NCBI GenBank assembly: GCA_945902775.1 | Contig: CAMDMY010000012.1 | Location: 1 to 45,670 of the forward strand | Length of the DNA stretch: 45,670 nucleotides | Reading direction: 5' to 3' | Source: Chryseobacterium gleum | GTDB taxonomy: Bacteria > Bacteroidota > Bacteroidia > Flavobacteriales_D > Crocinitomicaceae | Shown: positions 8,338 to 17,279 of the stretch, piece by piece | Numbering within the stretch: the stretch's first letter is position 1 | Layout: every line of letters starts with the position of its first letter | The notes under the pieces: model-generated | Databases searched by the model: none | Told to the model about the DNA's origin: nothing | What the model saw: only the letters and a program-made list of their open reading frames with translations | Made by a program: the position numbers and the translations under genes

Positions 8338-9357
8338 TTAATGTGATAATCCAAATAAATGATTTAGCTTTTCAATTTGTTCAGGGCTTCCTAGAACAAA
8401 CAGTTTTGATTGTGCAACTACTTCTATTTCAAAATCAGGATTTATTAAATATTCCCCGTCTGGAGTTTTAAAACCAATTATTGTAACACCTGTTAATCTT
8501 TTTGCTTCTAACTGCCCTATCGTTTTATTTTTAAATTGATCAGGAAGTTCATTAAACGAAATAGATTCAATATTGGCTCCTTTATACCCTTGAACACGAA
8601 TGATGTCGAGAAACTCCATTACATCTGGATTAGAGATTAAAGACGCCATATGAGAACCTCCAATAGCATCTGGCATAATTACATTTTGAGCACCCGCAAT
8701 TTTTAATTTATTTACTGTTGATTGATTAGAAGCTCTGGAAACAATGAATAAATTATTTTTAATCTCTCTTGCTGAAAGTACAACATATAAATTATCAGCA
8801 TCTTTTGGTAAACAACAAATCAAAGCTTTTGCAGTTGATATTTGAGCACGCATTAAATTTTCGTCTAAAGTAGAATCTCCCTTAAGAAACAAATAACCAA
8901 GTTGACCTTCATATTCAGAAATAACATCTTCGTTATTTTCAATAACTACAAATTTTGTTCCATGTGCTTTTAAATCTTCAGCAACTTGCATTCCAACTCT
9001 TCCAAAACCACAAATTATAACATGTTTCTGCAATTTATTCATCTCTTTTAAAATCTTTTTATCTTTAACATAACTTTTATATTCTCCACCTGCTAAAAAA
9101 TTTGTTATTGACTTTAATGCAAATGCAAATGTACCAAAACTTGAAATGATTAATATTGATGTAAAAATCATTCCTCCAGCAGATAGTTGATGTACTTCCC
9201 TAAAGCCCACTGTTGAAACAGTTATGATTGTCATAAAAAGTGAGTCTATAAAACTCCATTTTTCTATTATCATAAAACCAAAAGTACCACTCGTAATTAC
9301 TCCAAAAAGAAGTGCTACAAAGAAATATATATTTTTAAATAATTTTGATTTAAACAT
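8338..9357 (-). CDS. Potassium-channel-like protein with TrkA-N/TrkA-C domains
   Basis: A 339-residue protein: two membrane helices (about 9-31 and 62-90) flanking a pore loop, then a Rossmann-type RCK/TrkA-N domain starting at HVIICGFGRVG and a C-terminal TrkA-C domain (about 255-339). This is the layout of MthK/Kch-type ligand-gated K+ channels. The selectivity filter reads T49-V-G-F-R-E instead of the canonical TVGYG/TVGFG: the second glycine is arginine (R53). That could alter ion selectivity or block conduction, or it may be usual in this lineage. It is followed at 9 nt by the RmlD-like gene and preceded at 6 nt by the PspC gene. Confidence 0.85.
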   Translation of the reverse strand: MFKSKLFKNIYFFVALLFGVITSGTFGFMIIEKWSFIDSLFMTIITVSTVGFREVHQLSAGGMIFTSILIISSFGTFAFALKSITNFLAGGEYKSYVKDKKILKEMNKLQKHVIICGFGRVGMQVAEDLKAHGTKFVVIENNEDVISEYEGQLGYLFLKGDSTLDENLMRAQISTAKALICCLPKDADNLYVVLSAREIKNNLFIVSRASNQSTVNKLKIAGAQNVIMPDAIGGSHMASLISNPDVMEFLDIIRVQGYKGANIESISFNELPDQFKNKTIGQLEAKRLTGVTIIGFKTPDGEYLINPDFEIEVVAQSKLFVLGSPEQIEKLNHLFGLSH

Positions 9358-9363
9358 CCTGAT

Positions 9364-9600
9364 TTATAATTCCCAAATTGATTTTCTTCGTTTTGGTTGA
9401 AATTTAAAATAATGTTTATGCTCTAAAATCCATGCCATGCCCAAATATATAAAAAGTGGAGAGCCTAATGCAATGAATGATGCATAAATAAATCCTATAC
9501 GAACTTTAGAAGAATTAATACCTAACTTCCTAGCCCACCATTCACAAACTCCATAGGACCTCATTTCAAAGAAAAATAAAACTTTTTGAATAGTTCTCAT
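9364..9600 (-). CDS. PspC-domain small membrane protein
   Basis: A 78-residue protein with the PspC domain: a short amphipathic start, GVCEWWARKLGINSSKVRIG, and one or two membrane segments (about 36-60). PspC proteins sit in the cytoplasmic membrane; in enterobacteria one takes part in the phage-shock envelope-stress response, but stand-alone PspC proteins are common and mostly uncharacterised. It overlaps the upstream DUF2851 gene by 4 nt (ATGA), so the two are translationally coupled. Confidence 0.8.
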   Translation of the reverse strand: MRTIQKVLFFFEMRSYGVCEWWARKLGINSSKVRIGFIYASFIALGSPLFIYLGMAWILEHKHYFKFQPKRRKSIWEL

Positions 9601-10796
9601 GAATTTAATATTTTATCACCTACTGTGCAAGATAAACATTTATTCTTAATGCAAAATTCGTTATAAATTTCCAATAAAGCTTGTGAGTCATATGCTTTTT
9701 TACTATTAACACCTATTAATTTCCATTTTTCAATTATATAATTACTCTCTGATTTTAATTTAGTTAAAATCTCAAGCACTTTCTTCTTCATTTCGTCATC
9801 ATTTATCCTTTTTGAATACCACCAAATAAATGGGACATACCCATTTATAATAATTAAATCAATAAAACTCTTAGAAAACCATTTTTTAAAATCAGCACTC
9901 ACTTGAAAAAAATTTTCTATAGAATCTAAAATTTCTATCGATGAATTTTGAATAATTTCAATATTGAAATTAAAATACTTAATAAAATGACTTAATTGAA
10001 CCAATCTTTTTAAAGGAAATCCATCGGGTCGAACACCTTTCATTTTCCATTGAAAACTATCCATTGAAGATAATTCATACTTTTTTTTATAAAATTCCCA
10101 TTTGATTTTATTGTCATCAACTATATTTTGACTGTCATAAAATCCAGCAATTCCAAATAAAAGAATCTGAATGTCATCTTCATCAATTCGTTTTAAAATT
10201 TTAATATTAATACGATTCGTTAATTCAATAAAAGGAAAATTGTTTACTTTATTTCCAAAAGCATTTGCTAAAAAAGTAAATAAAACTTGATCTATGTTTT
10301 CAATTGAATCAATTTCAACTAATTCACTTTTCCTATTAATCCTATTTACAATAACCTTTCTTTTCATTGTTTCAAGATAAATTGATTCTAAAGAAGGAAT
10401 TAATTTAAAACAATTGATTTCATGAATTTTAACATTAGATTGAATAAGGAAATGATCGTTATCCAAATGATTTTTTAATTCTAAAGTTGGTAATTCAACC
10501 CCATTAACTATAACTTGCCTATCATTTTCAAATACTACATGTAATATTACATTATCATATGCTCGATCTACTTGGTGATTATGTAAATACCAATCTGACG
10601 ATTTTACATGAATTTCAATATTACCTATCCAACGTATCGAATTTATTTCAACTTGTCCACAAAAAAAATCAGGACCACTTTCACGATTATGATACCCTTG
10701 ATGAATTATTTTAAACTCTTGTCCTGAAACTAATTTGAGTAAATGAAAAGGTAATCTTTTATTTTTCCAAATTTGATGTAGGTAATTTTCATTCAT
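9597..10796 (-). CDS. DUF2851 family protein
   Basis: A 399-residue cytoplasmic-looking protein of the DUF2851 family, widespread in Bacteroidetes and of unknown function. Recognisable segments are the N-terminal LHQIWKNKRLPFHLLKL, the HQGYHNRESGPDFFCGQVEI block and a C-terminal cluster of cysteines (CIKNKCLSCTVG) that could bind metal. The N-terminal part, rich in beta strands with SGPDFF and HVKSSDW, is the conserved half. No signal peptide or membrane segment is seen. It overlaps pspC by 4 nt. Confidence 0.8.
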   Translation of the reverse strand: MNENYLHQIWKNKRLPFHLLKLVSGQEFKIIHQGYHNRESGPDFFCGQVEINSIRWIGNIEIHVKSSDWYLHNHQVDRAYDNVILHVVFENDRQVIVNGVELPTLELKNHLDNDHFLIQSNVKIHEINCFKLIPSLESIYLETMKRKVIVNRINRKSELVEIDSIENIDQVLFTFLANAFGNKVNNFPFIELTNRINIKILKRIDEDDIQILLFGIAGFYDSQNIVDDNKIKWEFYKKKYELSSMDSFQWKMKGVRPDGFPLKRLVQLSHFIKYFNFNIEIIQNSSIEILDSIENFFQVSADFKKWFSKSFIDLIIINGYVPFIWWYSKRINDDEMKKKVLEILTKLKSESNYIIEKWKLIGVNSKKAYDSQALLEIYNEFCIKNKCLSCTVGDKILNS

Positions 10797-10849
10797 ATAT
10801 TTAACAGTTAGATTTACTAAAGTTAAATAAATTAATAGAAATATAAAAA

Positions 10850-11797
10850 CTATTTTTGATTCAAATTGGTTAAAATTAGTTTATTACTTTTTTCAACAAC
10901 CATATCATTTAAGATTAACTGTGATGCTAATGCTAATTGAGAGTAATTTTGTGAACTATTACCAAAACTAGCTGCACTTGTTTGCCACATTTTTAAAATC
11001 AAGTCTTGACTTCCTTCTGAAGGCTGGATTTTATTTACCACTGCTCTTACATTCATTGATCCAGCATGATAAACATGTAAAACAAAAAGTCTAAACCAAA
11101 TATCGGTTTCATTATATTCAATATGGTAATCATTTAATATTTTTTTCGCTTCAGGTATACAAGTTCTACTAATAAGTTTAGCAGAACCCATTGCCGATTT
11201 CTCGAAATTTTTTCTCTCATCAAGTGACTTAGAGACTATTAATCCTTGAGCTCTAGCAACACTTGGCATTAATTGAAAAGCTCCATATGCTCCTACATTA
11301 GATTTCACTAATTGTCCAGGACTTTCAATCAATAAAATTGCTTGTGCATACCATGGGTCAACTCCGTATTTTTCAAATTCTAAAACACCTTTGGAGATAG
11401 TTGGATATACTTCTTCAAATTTATAAAAATCATTTTTCCCTGAAGTCACATTAATCTGCTCATTTAAAGGTAAATTATAGACTTTTCTTAAACTATCTTT
11501 ATAATTACTTTTTTGAGGTTCGGTTTGAGATTTCCATACTGTAAACGACTTTTTTTCTAAAACAATTCGCGTTTCAGCAATATTAATTAAACATGAATCT
11601 GGTGACAATAACATTATCTGTTTCCAAAAATTTGGTTGAGGTAAATCATGCCATTTATCTTTAAAAATTGCATCTGCCCCTACAATTACAGATTTATCCC
11701 CATTTTTGGTTACTTCAATCTTTTCTTTATCCCATTGATTAACAATTTGACCGAAAGTAGTCAAAGATAAAGACAAGAAAAACAATATTAATTTCAT
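10850..11797 (-). CDS. Lytic transglycosylase domain protein
   Basis: A 315-residue exported protein with a signal peptide (MKLILFFLSLSLTTFGQ) and a C-terminal SLT/goose-lysozyme-like domain at about 140-300. The presumed catalytic glutamate is E158 (LIESPG), followed by the family block GAYGAFQLMPSVA (169-181). It would cleave the glycan strands of peptidoglycan in the periplasm, giving 1,6-anhydro ends. I chose the ATG at 11797: an ATG 35 codons further upstream would run into yidD on the other strand and would place the signal peptide internally. It is divergent from yidD, with 45 bp between the two starts. Confidence 0.85.
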   Translation of the reverse strand: MKLILFFLSLSLTTFGQIVNQWDKEKIEVTKNGDKSVIVGADAIFKDKWHDLPQPNFWKQIMLLSPDSCLINIAETRIVLEKKSFTVWKSQTEPQKSNYKDSLRKVYNLPLNEQINVTSGKNDFYKFEEVYPTISKGVLEFEKYGVDPWYAQAILLIESPGQLVKSNVGAYGAFQLMPSVARAQGLIVSKSLDERKNFEKSAMGSAKLISRTCIPEAKKILNDYHIEYNETDIWFRLFVLHVYHAGSMNVRAVVNKIQPSEGSQDLILKMWQTSAASFGNSSQNYSQLALASQLILNDMVVEKSNKLILTNLNQK

Positions 11798-11842
11798 ATT
11801 TTTGTTAATTACGAAAGTAAGAAAATAGAAAAATCTAATAGT

Positions 11843-12091
11843 ATGATAAATATACAAAAAATAGTTAATTTTCCTATTATTATTGTTGTTAAAATTTATC
11901 AATACATAATAAGTCCTATATCTCCAGCTAGTTGCCGATTCAATCCTACTTGTTCGAACTATATGATAGATTCTGTTAAAACATGGGGCCCTATTAAAGG
12001 TACTTTTCTAGGTGTCAAAAGAATATCTAGATGCCATCCTTGGGGTGGTTTTGGTGATGATCCTGTTCCTCAAAAAAGAAATAAAAAGTAA
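11843..12091 (+). CDS. yidD: Membrane protein insertion efficiency factor YidD
   Basis: An 82-residue protein of the YidD family. It has an amphipathic N-terminal helix, the YQYIISPISPASCRFNPTCS segment and the RCHPWGGFGDDPVP end. YidD lies at the inner face of the membrane and helps YidC insert proteins. It is often beside rnpA/yidC, but not here. A weak hairpin (TAAGA/TCTTA, about 12091-12108) follows. It is the first gene on the plus strand before the sugar operon but is separated from it by 106 bp. Confidence 0.92.
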   Translation: MINIQKIVNFPIIIVVKIYQYIISPISPASCRFNPTCSNYMIDSVKTWGPIKGTFLGVKRISRCHPWGGFGDDPVPQKRNKK

Positions 12092-12197
12092 GAGAAAAAA
12101 ATCTTATCTATTTTCTTGCAAAAGCATAACTAAAACTCAATTCTATTTTTTACCTTTATCCTCTTAATTTGATTTTTACATACAAAAACATCTTTCG

Positions 12198-13337
12198 ATG
12201 AAAAAAATACAAATGGTTGATCTTGTCTCTCAATATCAATCCATAAAGCCTGAAATAGATAAGGCAATTTTAAGTGTTATAGAAAATGCACAATTTATAA
12301 ACGGACCTGAAGTTTCTGGGTTTAAAATTGAGTTAGAAAATTATTTAGATATTAAAAATGTAATTCCATGTGCAAATGGGACAGATGCGCTTCAAATCGC
12401 ATTAATGTCATTAGGATTAAAACCTGGCGATGAGATTATAACACCCTCTTTTACCTATATTGCTACTACTGAAGTAATGGCGTTGCTTGGATTAAAACCT
12501 GTTTTTGTAGAAGTAGACCCTGACACTTTTTGTATTGATCCAGCAAAAATTAAAGAATCTATTACAAATAAAACAAAAGCAATAGTTCCTGTTCATTTAT
12601 ATGGTCAAGCTGCACCAATGAATGAAATTATGGAAATCGCTTTGGAAAATAATTTATTTGTAATTGAAGATAATGCTCAAGCTATCGGATGTGATTATTT
12701 ATTATCTAACGGAAATACAGTAAAAACAGGGACGATTGGTCATATAGGATGTACGTCATTTTTCCCATCAAAAAACCTTGGGTGCTTTGGCGATGGTGGA
12801 GCACTATTTACAAATAATGATGAATTAGCCGTTAAAATTAAAATGATTTCAAATCATGGTCAAAGTAAACAATATCATCATGATGTAGTGGGTTGTAATT
12901 CAAGATTGGATAATTTACAAGCTGCAGTTTTAAGAATAAAACTAAGAAATCTAGATAAATACAATGCCGAAAGAAATAAAGTTGCAAACTACTATGACAA
13001 GTTTTTTGCTGGAATAAAAGAAATTTCAACTCCACAAAGAGCCAAAAATTCTACGCATGTTTTTCATCAGTATACCTTAAAATTAAATGGCATAGATAGA
13101 AATGAATTAAGAAATTATTTGGCAGATAGAGATATCCCTTCTATGATTTATTACCCAATTCCTGCACATAAACAAAAAATGTTTGAGGCATTTGGTAGTT
13201 CAAATACAAATTTACCTATTACAGACTGGTTAACAGAAAGAGTTATTTCACTTCCTATTCACACTGAAATGACAGAAGATCAATTAGAGAAAATTTGCTC
13301 TACTATACTAGAATTTATTAAAAACAAATCTTTATGA
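12198..13337 (+). CDS. wbpE: DegT/DnrJ-family sugar aminotransferase, WbpE-like
   Basis: A 379-residue PLP enzyme of the DegT/DnrJ/EryC1 family. The PLP-binding lysine is K192 (FFPSKNLGCFGDGGA), with the cofactor segments CANGTDALQIAL and VIEDNAQAIG. Family members put an amino group on a keto-sugar nucleotide. With WbpA, WbpB and WbpD encoded in the same operon, it is best read as WbpE, which aminates C3 of UDP-GlcNAc-3-keto-uronate using glutamate. The specific role is inferred from context. First gene of the operon; its stop overlaps the ugd start (ATGA). I see no clear promoter in 12092-12197, only a near match (TTAATTTG) about 30 nt upstream. Confidence 0.88.
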   Translation: MKKIQMVDLVSQYQSIKPEIDKAILSVIENAQFINGPEVSGFKIELENYLDIKNVIPCANGTDALQIALMSLGLKPGDEIITPSFTYIATTEVMALLGLKPVFVEVDPDTFCIDPAKIKESITNKTKAIVPVHLYGQAAPMNEIMEIALENNLFVIEDNAQAIGCDYLLSNGNTVKTGTIGHIGCTSFFPSKNLGCFGDGGALFTNNDELAVKIKMISNHGQSKQYHHDVVGCNSRLDNLQAAVLRIKLRNLDKYNAERNKVANYYDKFFAGIKEISTPQRAKNSTHVFHQYTLKLNGIDRNELRNYLADRDIPSMIYYPIPAHKQKMFEAFGSSNTNLPITDWLTERVISLPIHTEMTEDQLEKICSTILEFIKNKSL

Positions 13338-14668
13338 AAAAAATAGCTGTTGTTGGAACTGGTTATGTAGGATTAGTTACTGGCACATGTTTTGCCGAAA
13401 CAGGAAATCAAGTACTGTGCGTTGATATTGATGAAAATAAAGTAAATAGAATGCGGAATGGAGAAGTTCCTATTTACGAACCTCACTTGGATGTAATTTT
13501 TGAAAGAAACATAAAAGATAAGAGAATTAGATTTACGACAGATTTAAAAGAAGCTGTAGATTTTGCTGAAATTATATTTTTAGCCTTGCCTACACCTCCT
13601 GGAGAAGATGGTTCTGCTGATTTAAGTTATGTATTAGGCGTTGCTGAACAACTTGGAAAACTAATGACGGAGTATAAAGTAATTGTTGACAAATCAACAG
13701 TTCCTGTAGGTACCTCTGAAAAAGTTCATGAAGCAATTGAAAAATATGCCAGTGTTGAATTCTCAGTTGTTTCAAATCCAGAATTTTTAAGAGAAGGATT
13801 TGCTGTTGATGATTTTTTAAATCCTGATAGAGTTGTAGTTGGAACGTCTGATTCTAGAGCTTCTAAAATTATGACTGAATTGTACAAACCTTTTATTCAT
13901 GATGGACACCCTTTAATTATAATGGATGAAAAATCTGCAGAACTAACAAAATACGCAGCGAATGCTTTTTTAGCAACAAAAATTACTTTCATGAATGAAA
14001 TAGCTAACTTTTGCGAAGCTGTAGGTGCAGATGTTGATAAAGTAAGGCTAGGTATTGGATCAGACTCGAGAATAGGTCATAAATTTTTATACCCAGGAAT
14101 TGGATTTGGAGGGAGTTGTTTTCCTAAAGATGTAACTGCTTTGCTGAAAAGTGGCAAGCAAGTGGGGTATAACTTCGAAATAATTCAAAGTGTATTAGAT
14201 GTAAATGAAAAGCAAAAAACAACTATTGTTCATAAAATTAAAAGTTTTTATGGGGATATAAAAGGATTGAAATTTGCAATTTGGGGATTAGCATTTAAAC
14301 CAGATACAGACGATATAAGGGAGGCATCTGCATTATATATAATTAAAGATTTGATAGAATTAGGAGCTGAAATTGAAGTTTATGATCCTGAAGCAATGCC
14401 AAATGTTAAAGATTTACTTGGTGATAAAATTTCATATGCATCAAATCAATACGATGCTTTGTTGAATAAAGATGCTTTAATTATTGCAACTGAATGGTCT
14501 GCATTTAGAAACCCAGACTTTGACCTATTAAAAGAAAATCTAAATCAACCAATCATTTTTGACGGAAGAAATATATATGAATTAGATCAAATGGAAAATT
14601 TAGGCTTTTACTATAACTCTGTTGGTAGAAAAACAATTTTACCATTTGTAAAAATAGAAAATAAATGA
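13334..14668 (+). CDS. ugd: UDP-glucose 6-dehydrogenase
   Basis: A 444-residue enzyme with the NAD-binding motif [14 protein letters not shown] (8-21), the central domain, the catalytic cysteine C262 ([10 protein letters not shown]) and a C-terminal UDP-binding domain ([18 protein letters not shown]). It oxidises UDP-glucose twice to UDP-glucuronate. It overlaps the aminotransferase gene and the next gene by 4 nt each (ATGA). The next gene encodes an enzyme that uses UDP-glucuronate, so the two form a substrate-product pair. It is distinct from the WbpA-type dehydrogenase downstream, which has the GGHCIGVDPYY cysteine motif instead. Confidence 0.92.
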   Translation: MKKIAVVGTGYVGLVTGTCFAETGNQVLCVDIDENKVNRMRNGEVPIYEPHLDVIFERNIKDKRIRFTTDLKEAVDFAEIIFLALPTPPGEDGSADLSYVLGVAEQLGKLMTEYKVIVDKSTVPVGTSEKVHEAIEKYASVEFSVVSNPEFLREGFAVDDFLNPDRVVVGTSDSRASKIMTELYKPFIHDGHPLIIMDEKSAELTKYAANAFLATKITFMNEIANFCEAVGADVDKVRLGIGSDSRIGHKFLYPGIGFGGSCFPKDVTALLKSGKQVGYNFEIIQSVLDVNEKQKTTIVHKIKSFYGDIKGLKFAIWGLAFKPDTDDIREASALYIIKDLIELGAEIEVYDPEAMPNVKDLLGDKISYASNQYDALLNKDALIIATEWSAFRNPDFDLLKENLNQPIIFDGRNIYELDQMENLGFYYNSVGRKTILPFVKIENK

Positions 14669-15660
14669 GTAGTCAAAAAAGAATTTTAATAACAGGTGCT
14701 GCCGGTTTTTTAGGCTCACATCTTTGCGATAGATTTATCAAAGAAAATTATCACGTTATTGCAATGGATAATTTGATAACAGGTAGATTAAAAAATATAG
14801 AACATCTTTTCCCTCTTGAAAATTTCGAATTTTATAATCACGATGTTTCAAAATTCATTCATGTTGCTGGAGATTTAGATTATATTTTACATTTTGCTTC
14901 ACCAGCAAGTCCTATTGATTATTTAAAAATCCCAATTCAAACCTTAAAAGTTGGTTCTTTAGGAATTCATAATTGTTTAGGTTTAGCAAAAGCAAAAGGA
15001 GCAAGAGTTCTTATTGCATCTACTTCTGAAATTTATGGTGATCCGTCTGTACATCCACAACCAGAAGAGTATTGGGGGAATGTTAATCCAATAGGTCCAA
15101 GAGGAGTGTATGATGAAGCTAAAAGATTTCAAGAAGCTATTACAATGGCTTATCATACATTTCATGGTGTTGAAACAAGAATTGTTCGTATTTTTAATAC
15201 GTATGGACCTAAAATGAGATTAAATGACGGTAGAGTTTTACCCGCTTTTATAGGTCAAGCACTAAGAGGTGAAGACATTACTATTTTTGGAGATGGATCT
15301 CAAACTAGAGCTTTCTGTTATGTAGATGATTTAGTGGAAGGAATCTATCGTTTATTGCATAGCGATTACACTTTACCTGTCAATATTGGTAATCCAGATG
15401 AAATTTCAATAAAAGATTTTGCTGAAGAAATAATAAAATTGACAGGAACAAATCAAAAAGTAGTTTATCACGATTTGCCAGTTGATGATCCAAAACAAAG
15501 ACAACCTGATATTACAAAAGCCAAAGAAATATTAAATTGGCAACCTACCGTTGATCGTGCTGAAGGATTGAAAATTACATATGAATATTTCAAAACCCTT
15601 TCATCAGAAGAATTGACAAAAAAAGAACATAATGATTTTGAAAAATATATAATTAGATAA
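14665..15660 (+). CDS. uxs: UDP-glucuronate decarboxylase (UDP-xylose synthase)
   Basis: A 331-residue extended short-chain dehydrogenase. It has [10 protein letters not shown] (11-20), [20 protein letters not shown] with the [14 protein letters not shown] block, and the catalytic Y149/K153 pair. The TSExYGDP and YWGxVNPIGPR pattern is characteristic of UDP-xylose synthases, which decarboxylate UDP-glucuronate to UDP-xylose with bound NAD. Being directly downstream of ugd fits this. UDP-xylose would serve envelope polysaccharide or glycoprotein glycosylation. Its stop overlaps the wbpD start by 1 nt (TAATG). Confidence 0.88.
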   Translation: MSSQKRILITGAAGFLGSHLCDRFIKENYHVIAMDNLITGRLKNIEHLFPLENFEFYNHDVSKFIHVAGDLDYILHFASPASPIDYLKIPIQTLKVGSLGIHNCLGLAKAKGARVLIASTSEIYGDPSVHPQPEEYWGNVNPIGPRGVYDEAKRFQEAITMAYHTFHGVETRIVRIFNTYGPKMRLNDGRVLPAFIGQALRGEDITIFGDGSQTRAFCYVDDLVEGIYRLLHSDYTLPVNIGNPDEISIKDFAEEIIKLTGTNQKVVYHDLPVDDPKQRQPDITKAKEILNWQPTVDRAEGLKITYEYFKTLSSEELTKKEHNDFEKYIIR

Positions 15661-16232
15661 TGAAATATTTTGCACACGAAACAGCAATCATAGATGAAGG
15701 TTGCACTATTGGTGAGGGAACAAAAATTTGGCATTTTTCTCATATTATGTCAGATTGCGAATTAGGTGAAAAATGCAATATTGGTCAAAATGTAGTTGTA
15801 TCACCAGGTGTTATATTAGGGAAAAACGTTAAAATACAAAATAACGTATCAATATATACTGGAGTAGAGTGTGAGGATGATGTGTTTCTTGGACCTTCCA
15901 TGGTTTTTACAAATGTAATCAATCCAAGAAGTGCAGTAAATAGAAAAAATGAATATGCCAAAACTATTGTTAAAAAAGGTGCAAGTATAGGCGCAAATGC
16001 AACTATAGTATGTGGACATGATATCGGTGAATATGCATTCATAGGTGCTGGAGCTGTTGTCACAAAAACAATTTTACCATATGCATTGGTGGTTGGGAAT
16101 CCAGCAAGACAAATTGGTTGGATGAGTGAATATGGTCAACGATTAGAATTTAATTCTGAAGGAATAGCAATTTGCTCAGAAAGTAATGAAAAATATATCC
16201 TAGAAAATAATCAAGTAAAAAAATTAGCATAA
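15660..16232 (+). CDS. wbpD: WbpD-like UDP-amino-sugar N-acetyltransferase
   Basis: A 190-residue left-handed beta-helix acyltransferase built of hexapeptide repeats (for example [30 protein letters not shown]). It ends with the AYAL-type IIxGNPARxxGW segment ([13 protein letters not shown]). WbpD acetylates the C3 amino group of UDP-GlcNAc(3NH2)A with acetyl-CoA. The IWHFSHI segment is typical of the WbpD/WlbB group. It lies between uxs (1-nt overlap) and wbpB (1-nt overlap). Identity is supported jointly by sequence and by WbpA, WbpB and WbpE being present. Confidence 0.88.
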   Translation: MKYFAHETAIIDEGCTIGEGTKIWHFSHIMSDCELGEKCNIGQNVVVSPGVILGKNVKIQNNVSIYTGVECEDDVFLGPSMVFTNVINPRSAVNRKNEYAKTIVKKGASIGANATIVCGHDIGEYAFIGAGAVVTKTILPYALVVGNPARQIGWMSEYGQRLEFNSEGIAICSESNEKYILENNQVKKLA

Positions 16233-17269
16233 TGAATTCAAACGATAAAAAAATAAAATTTGCCGTCGTAGGAGCTGGTCATATCGGAAAAAGACATGCT
16301 GAAATGATCTGTAGAGAAGCTGAAGGCGAATTAGTTGCAATGGTTGATGTACGTTCGAAAGAAGAATGCAATGCTGAAAATTTCAATGTTCCATTTTTTA
16401 ATACAATTGAAGAATTATTATCATCGAATTTAGAATTTGATGTTGTAAATATTTGTACTCCTAATGGTTTACACGCCAATCAAAGTTTAGCAGCACTTGA
16501 AGCTAAAAAACATGTTGTTTGTGAAAAACCTATGGGGCTATCTAAAGACAATTGTGAAAAAGTGATTTTCAAATCATTACAAATGTCAAAAAGTGTTTTT
16601 TGCGTCATGCAAAATCGCTATTCCCCACCTTCACAATGGATTAAATCTGTTGTAAATGATGGGATTTTAGGTGACATTTATATGGTGCAATTAAATTGTT
16701 ATTGGAATAGAGATGACAGATATTATAAGAAAGGTGGATGGAAAGGCACTCCTGATTTAGATGGAGGTACTTTGTTTACTCAATTTTCTCATTTTATAGA
16801 CATCATGTATTGGTTATTCGGTGATATTGATAATATTCAAGGACGCTTTGCAGATTTCAATCATAAAGAGTCAACAACTTTTGAAGATTCAGGATTTGTA
16901 AGTTTTGATTTTATAAACGGGGGAATGGGTTGTATCAATTATTCAACTGCTGTTGCTGATCAAAATCTGGAGAGTTCGTTAACTATTATTGGTAGTAAAG
17001 GTAGCGTCAAAATTGGTGGTCAATATATGAATGAAGTTGAGGTTTGTAATATTAAAGATTATGAAATGCCAATTCTTGCAGAATCAAATCCTGCAAATGA
17101 TTATGGACCTTATAAAGGTTCAGCAGCAAATCATAACTATGTAATTCAAAATGTTATTAATACACTTAAAGGTAGAACTACAGCAACGACAAATGCATTA
17201 GAAGGACTTAAAGTTGTAGAAATTATAGAAAGAATTTACAAAATAAGAAACGAGCAATTAAATTATTAA
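16232..17269 (+). CDS. wbpB: WbpB-like Gfo/Idh/MocA oxidoreductase
   Basis: A 345-residue oxidoreductase of the Gfo/Idh/MocA family with an N-terminal Rossmann fold (AVVGAGHIGKRHAEMI, about 11-26) and the conserved EKPMG motif (about 99-103), followed by the alpha/beta substrate domain with GGWKGTPDLDGGTLFTQFSH. WbpB oxidises C3 of UDP-GlcNAcA; in WbpB/WlbA enzymes the NAD is recycled by 2-oxoglutarate, which links it to the glutamate-using WbpE. It overlaps wbpD by 1 nt and precedes wbpA by 10 nt. Confidence 0.87.
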   Translation: MNSNDKKIKFAVVGAGHIGKRHAEMICREAEGELVAMVDVRSKEECNAENFNVPFFNTIEELLSSNLEFDVVNICTPNGLHANQSLAALEAKKHVVCEKPMGLSKDNCEKVIFKSLQMSKSVFCVMQNRYSPPSQWIKSVVNDGILGDIYMVQLNCYWNRDDRYYKKGGWKGTPDLDGGTLFTQFSHFIDIMYWLFGDIDNIQGRFADFNHKESTTFEDSGFVSFDFINGGMGCINYSTAVADQNLESSLTIIGSKGSVKIGGQYMNEVEVCNIKDYEMPILAESNPANDYGPYKGSAANHNYVIQNVINTLKGRTTATTNALEGLKVVEIIERIYKIRNEQLNY

Positions 17270-17279
17270 AAATAAAAAA

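Noticed and set aside
11762-11769. A TAnnTTTG match on the minus strand (rc of CAAAGATA).
   Set aside because: It lies downstream of the transglycosylase start, inside its coding region, so it shows that the half-motif also occurs by chance.
11798-11902. A 35-codon upstream extension of the lytic transglycosylase gene.
   Set aside because: It would overlap yidD on the other strand and put the signal peptide in the middle of the protein; the ATG at 11797 starts a normal signal peptide.
12092-12197. Possible promoter for the sugar operon (TTAATTTG, TACCTTTA) and a TAAGA/TCTTA hairpin after yidD.
   Set aside because: Each box misses a consensus base and none has a TTG at 19 nt; the hairpin stem is only 5 bp. 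Too weak to list.
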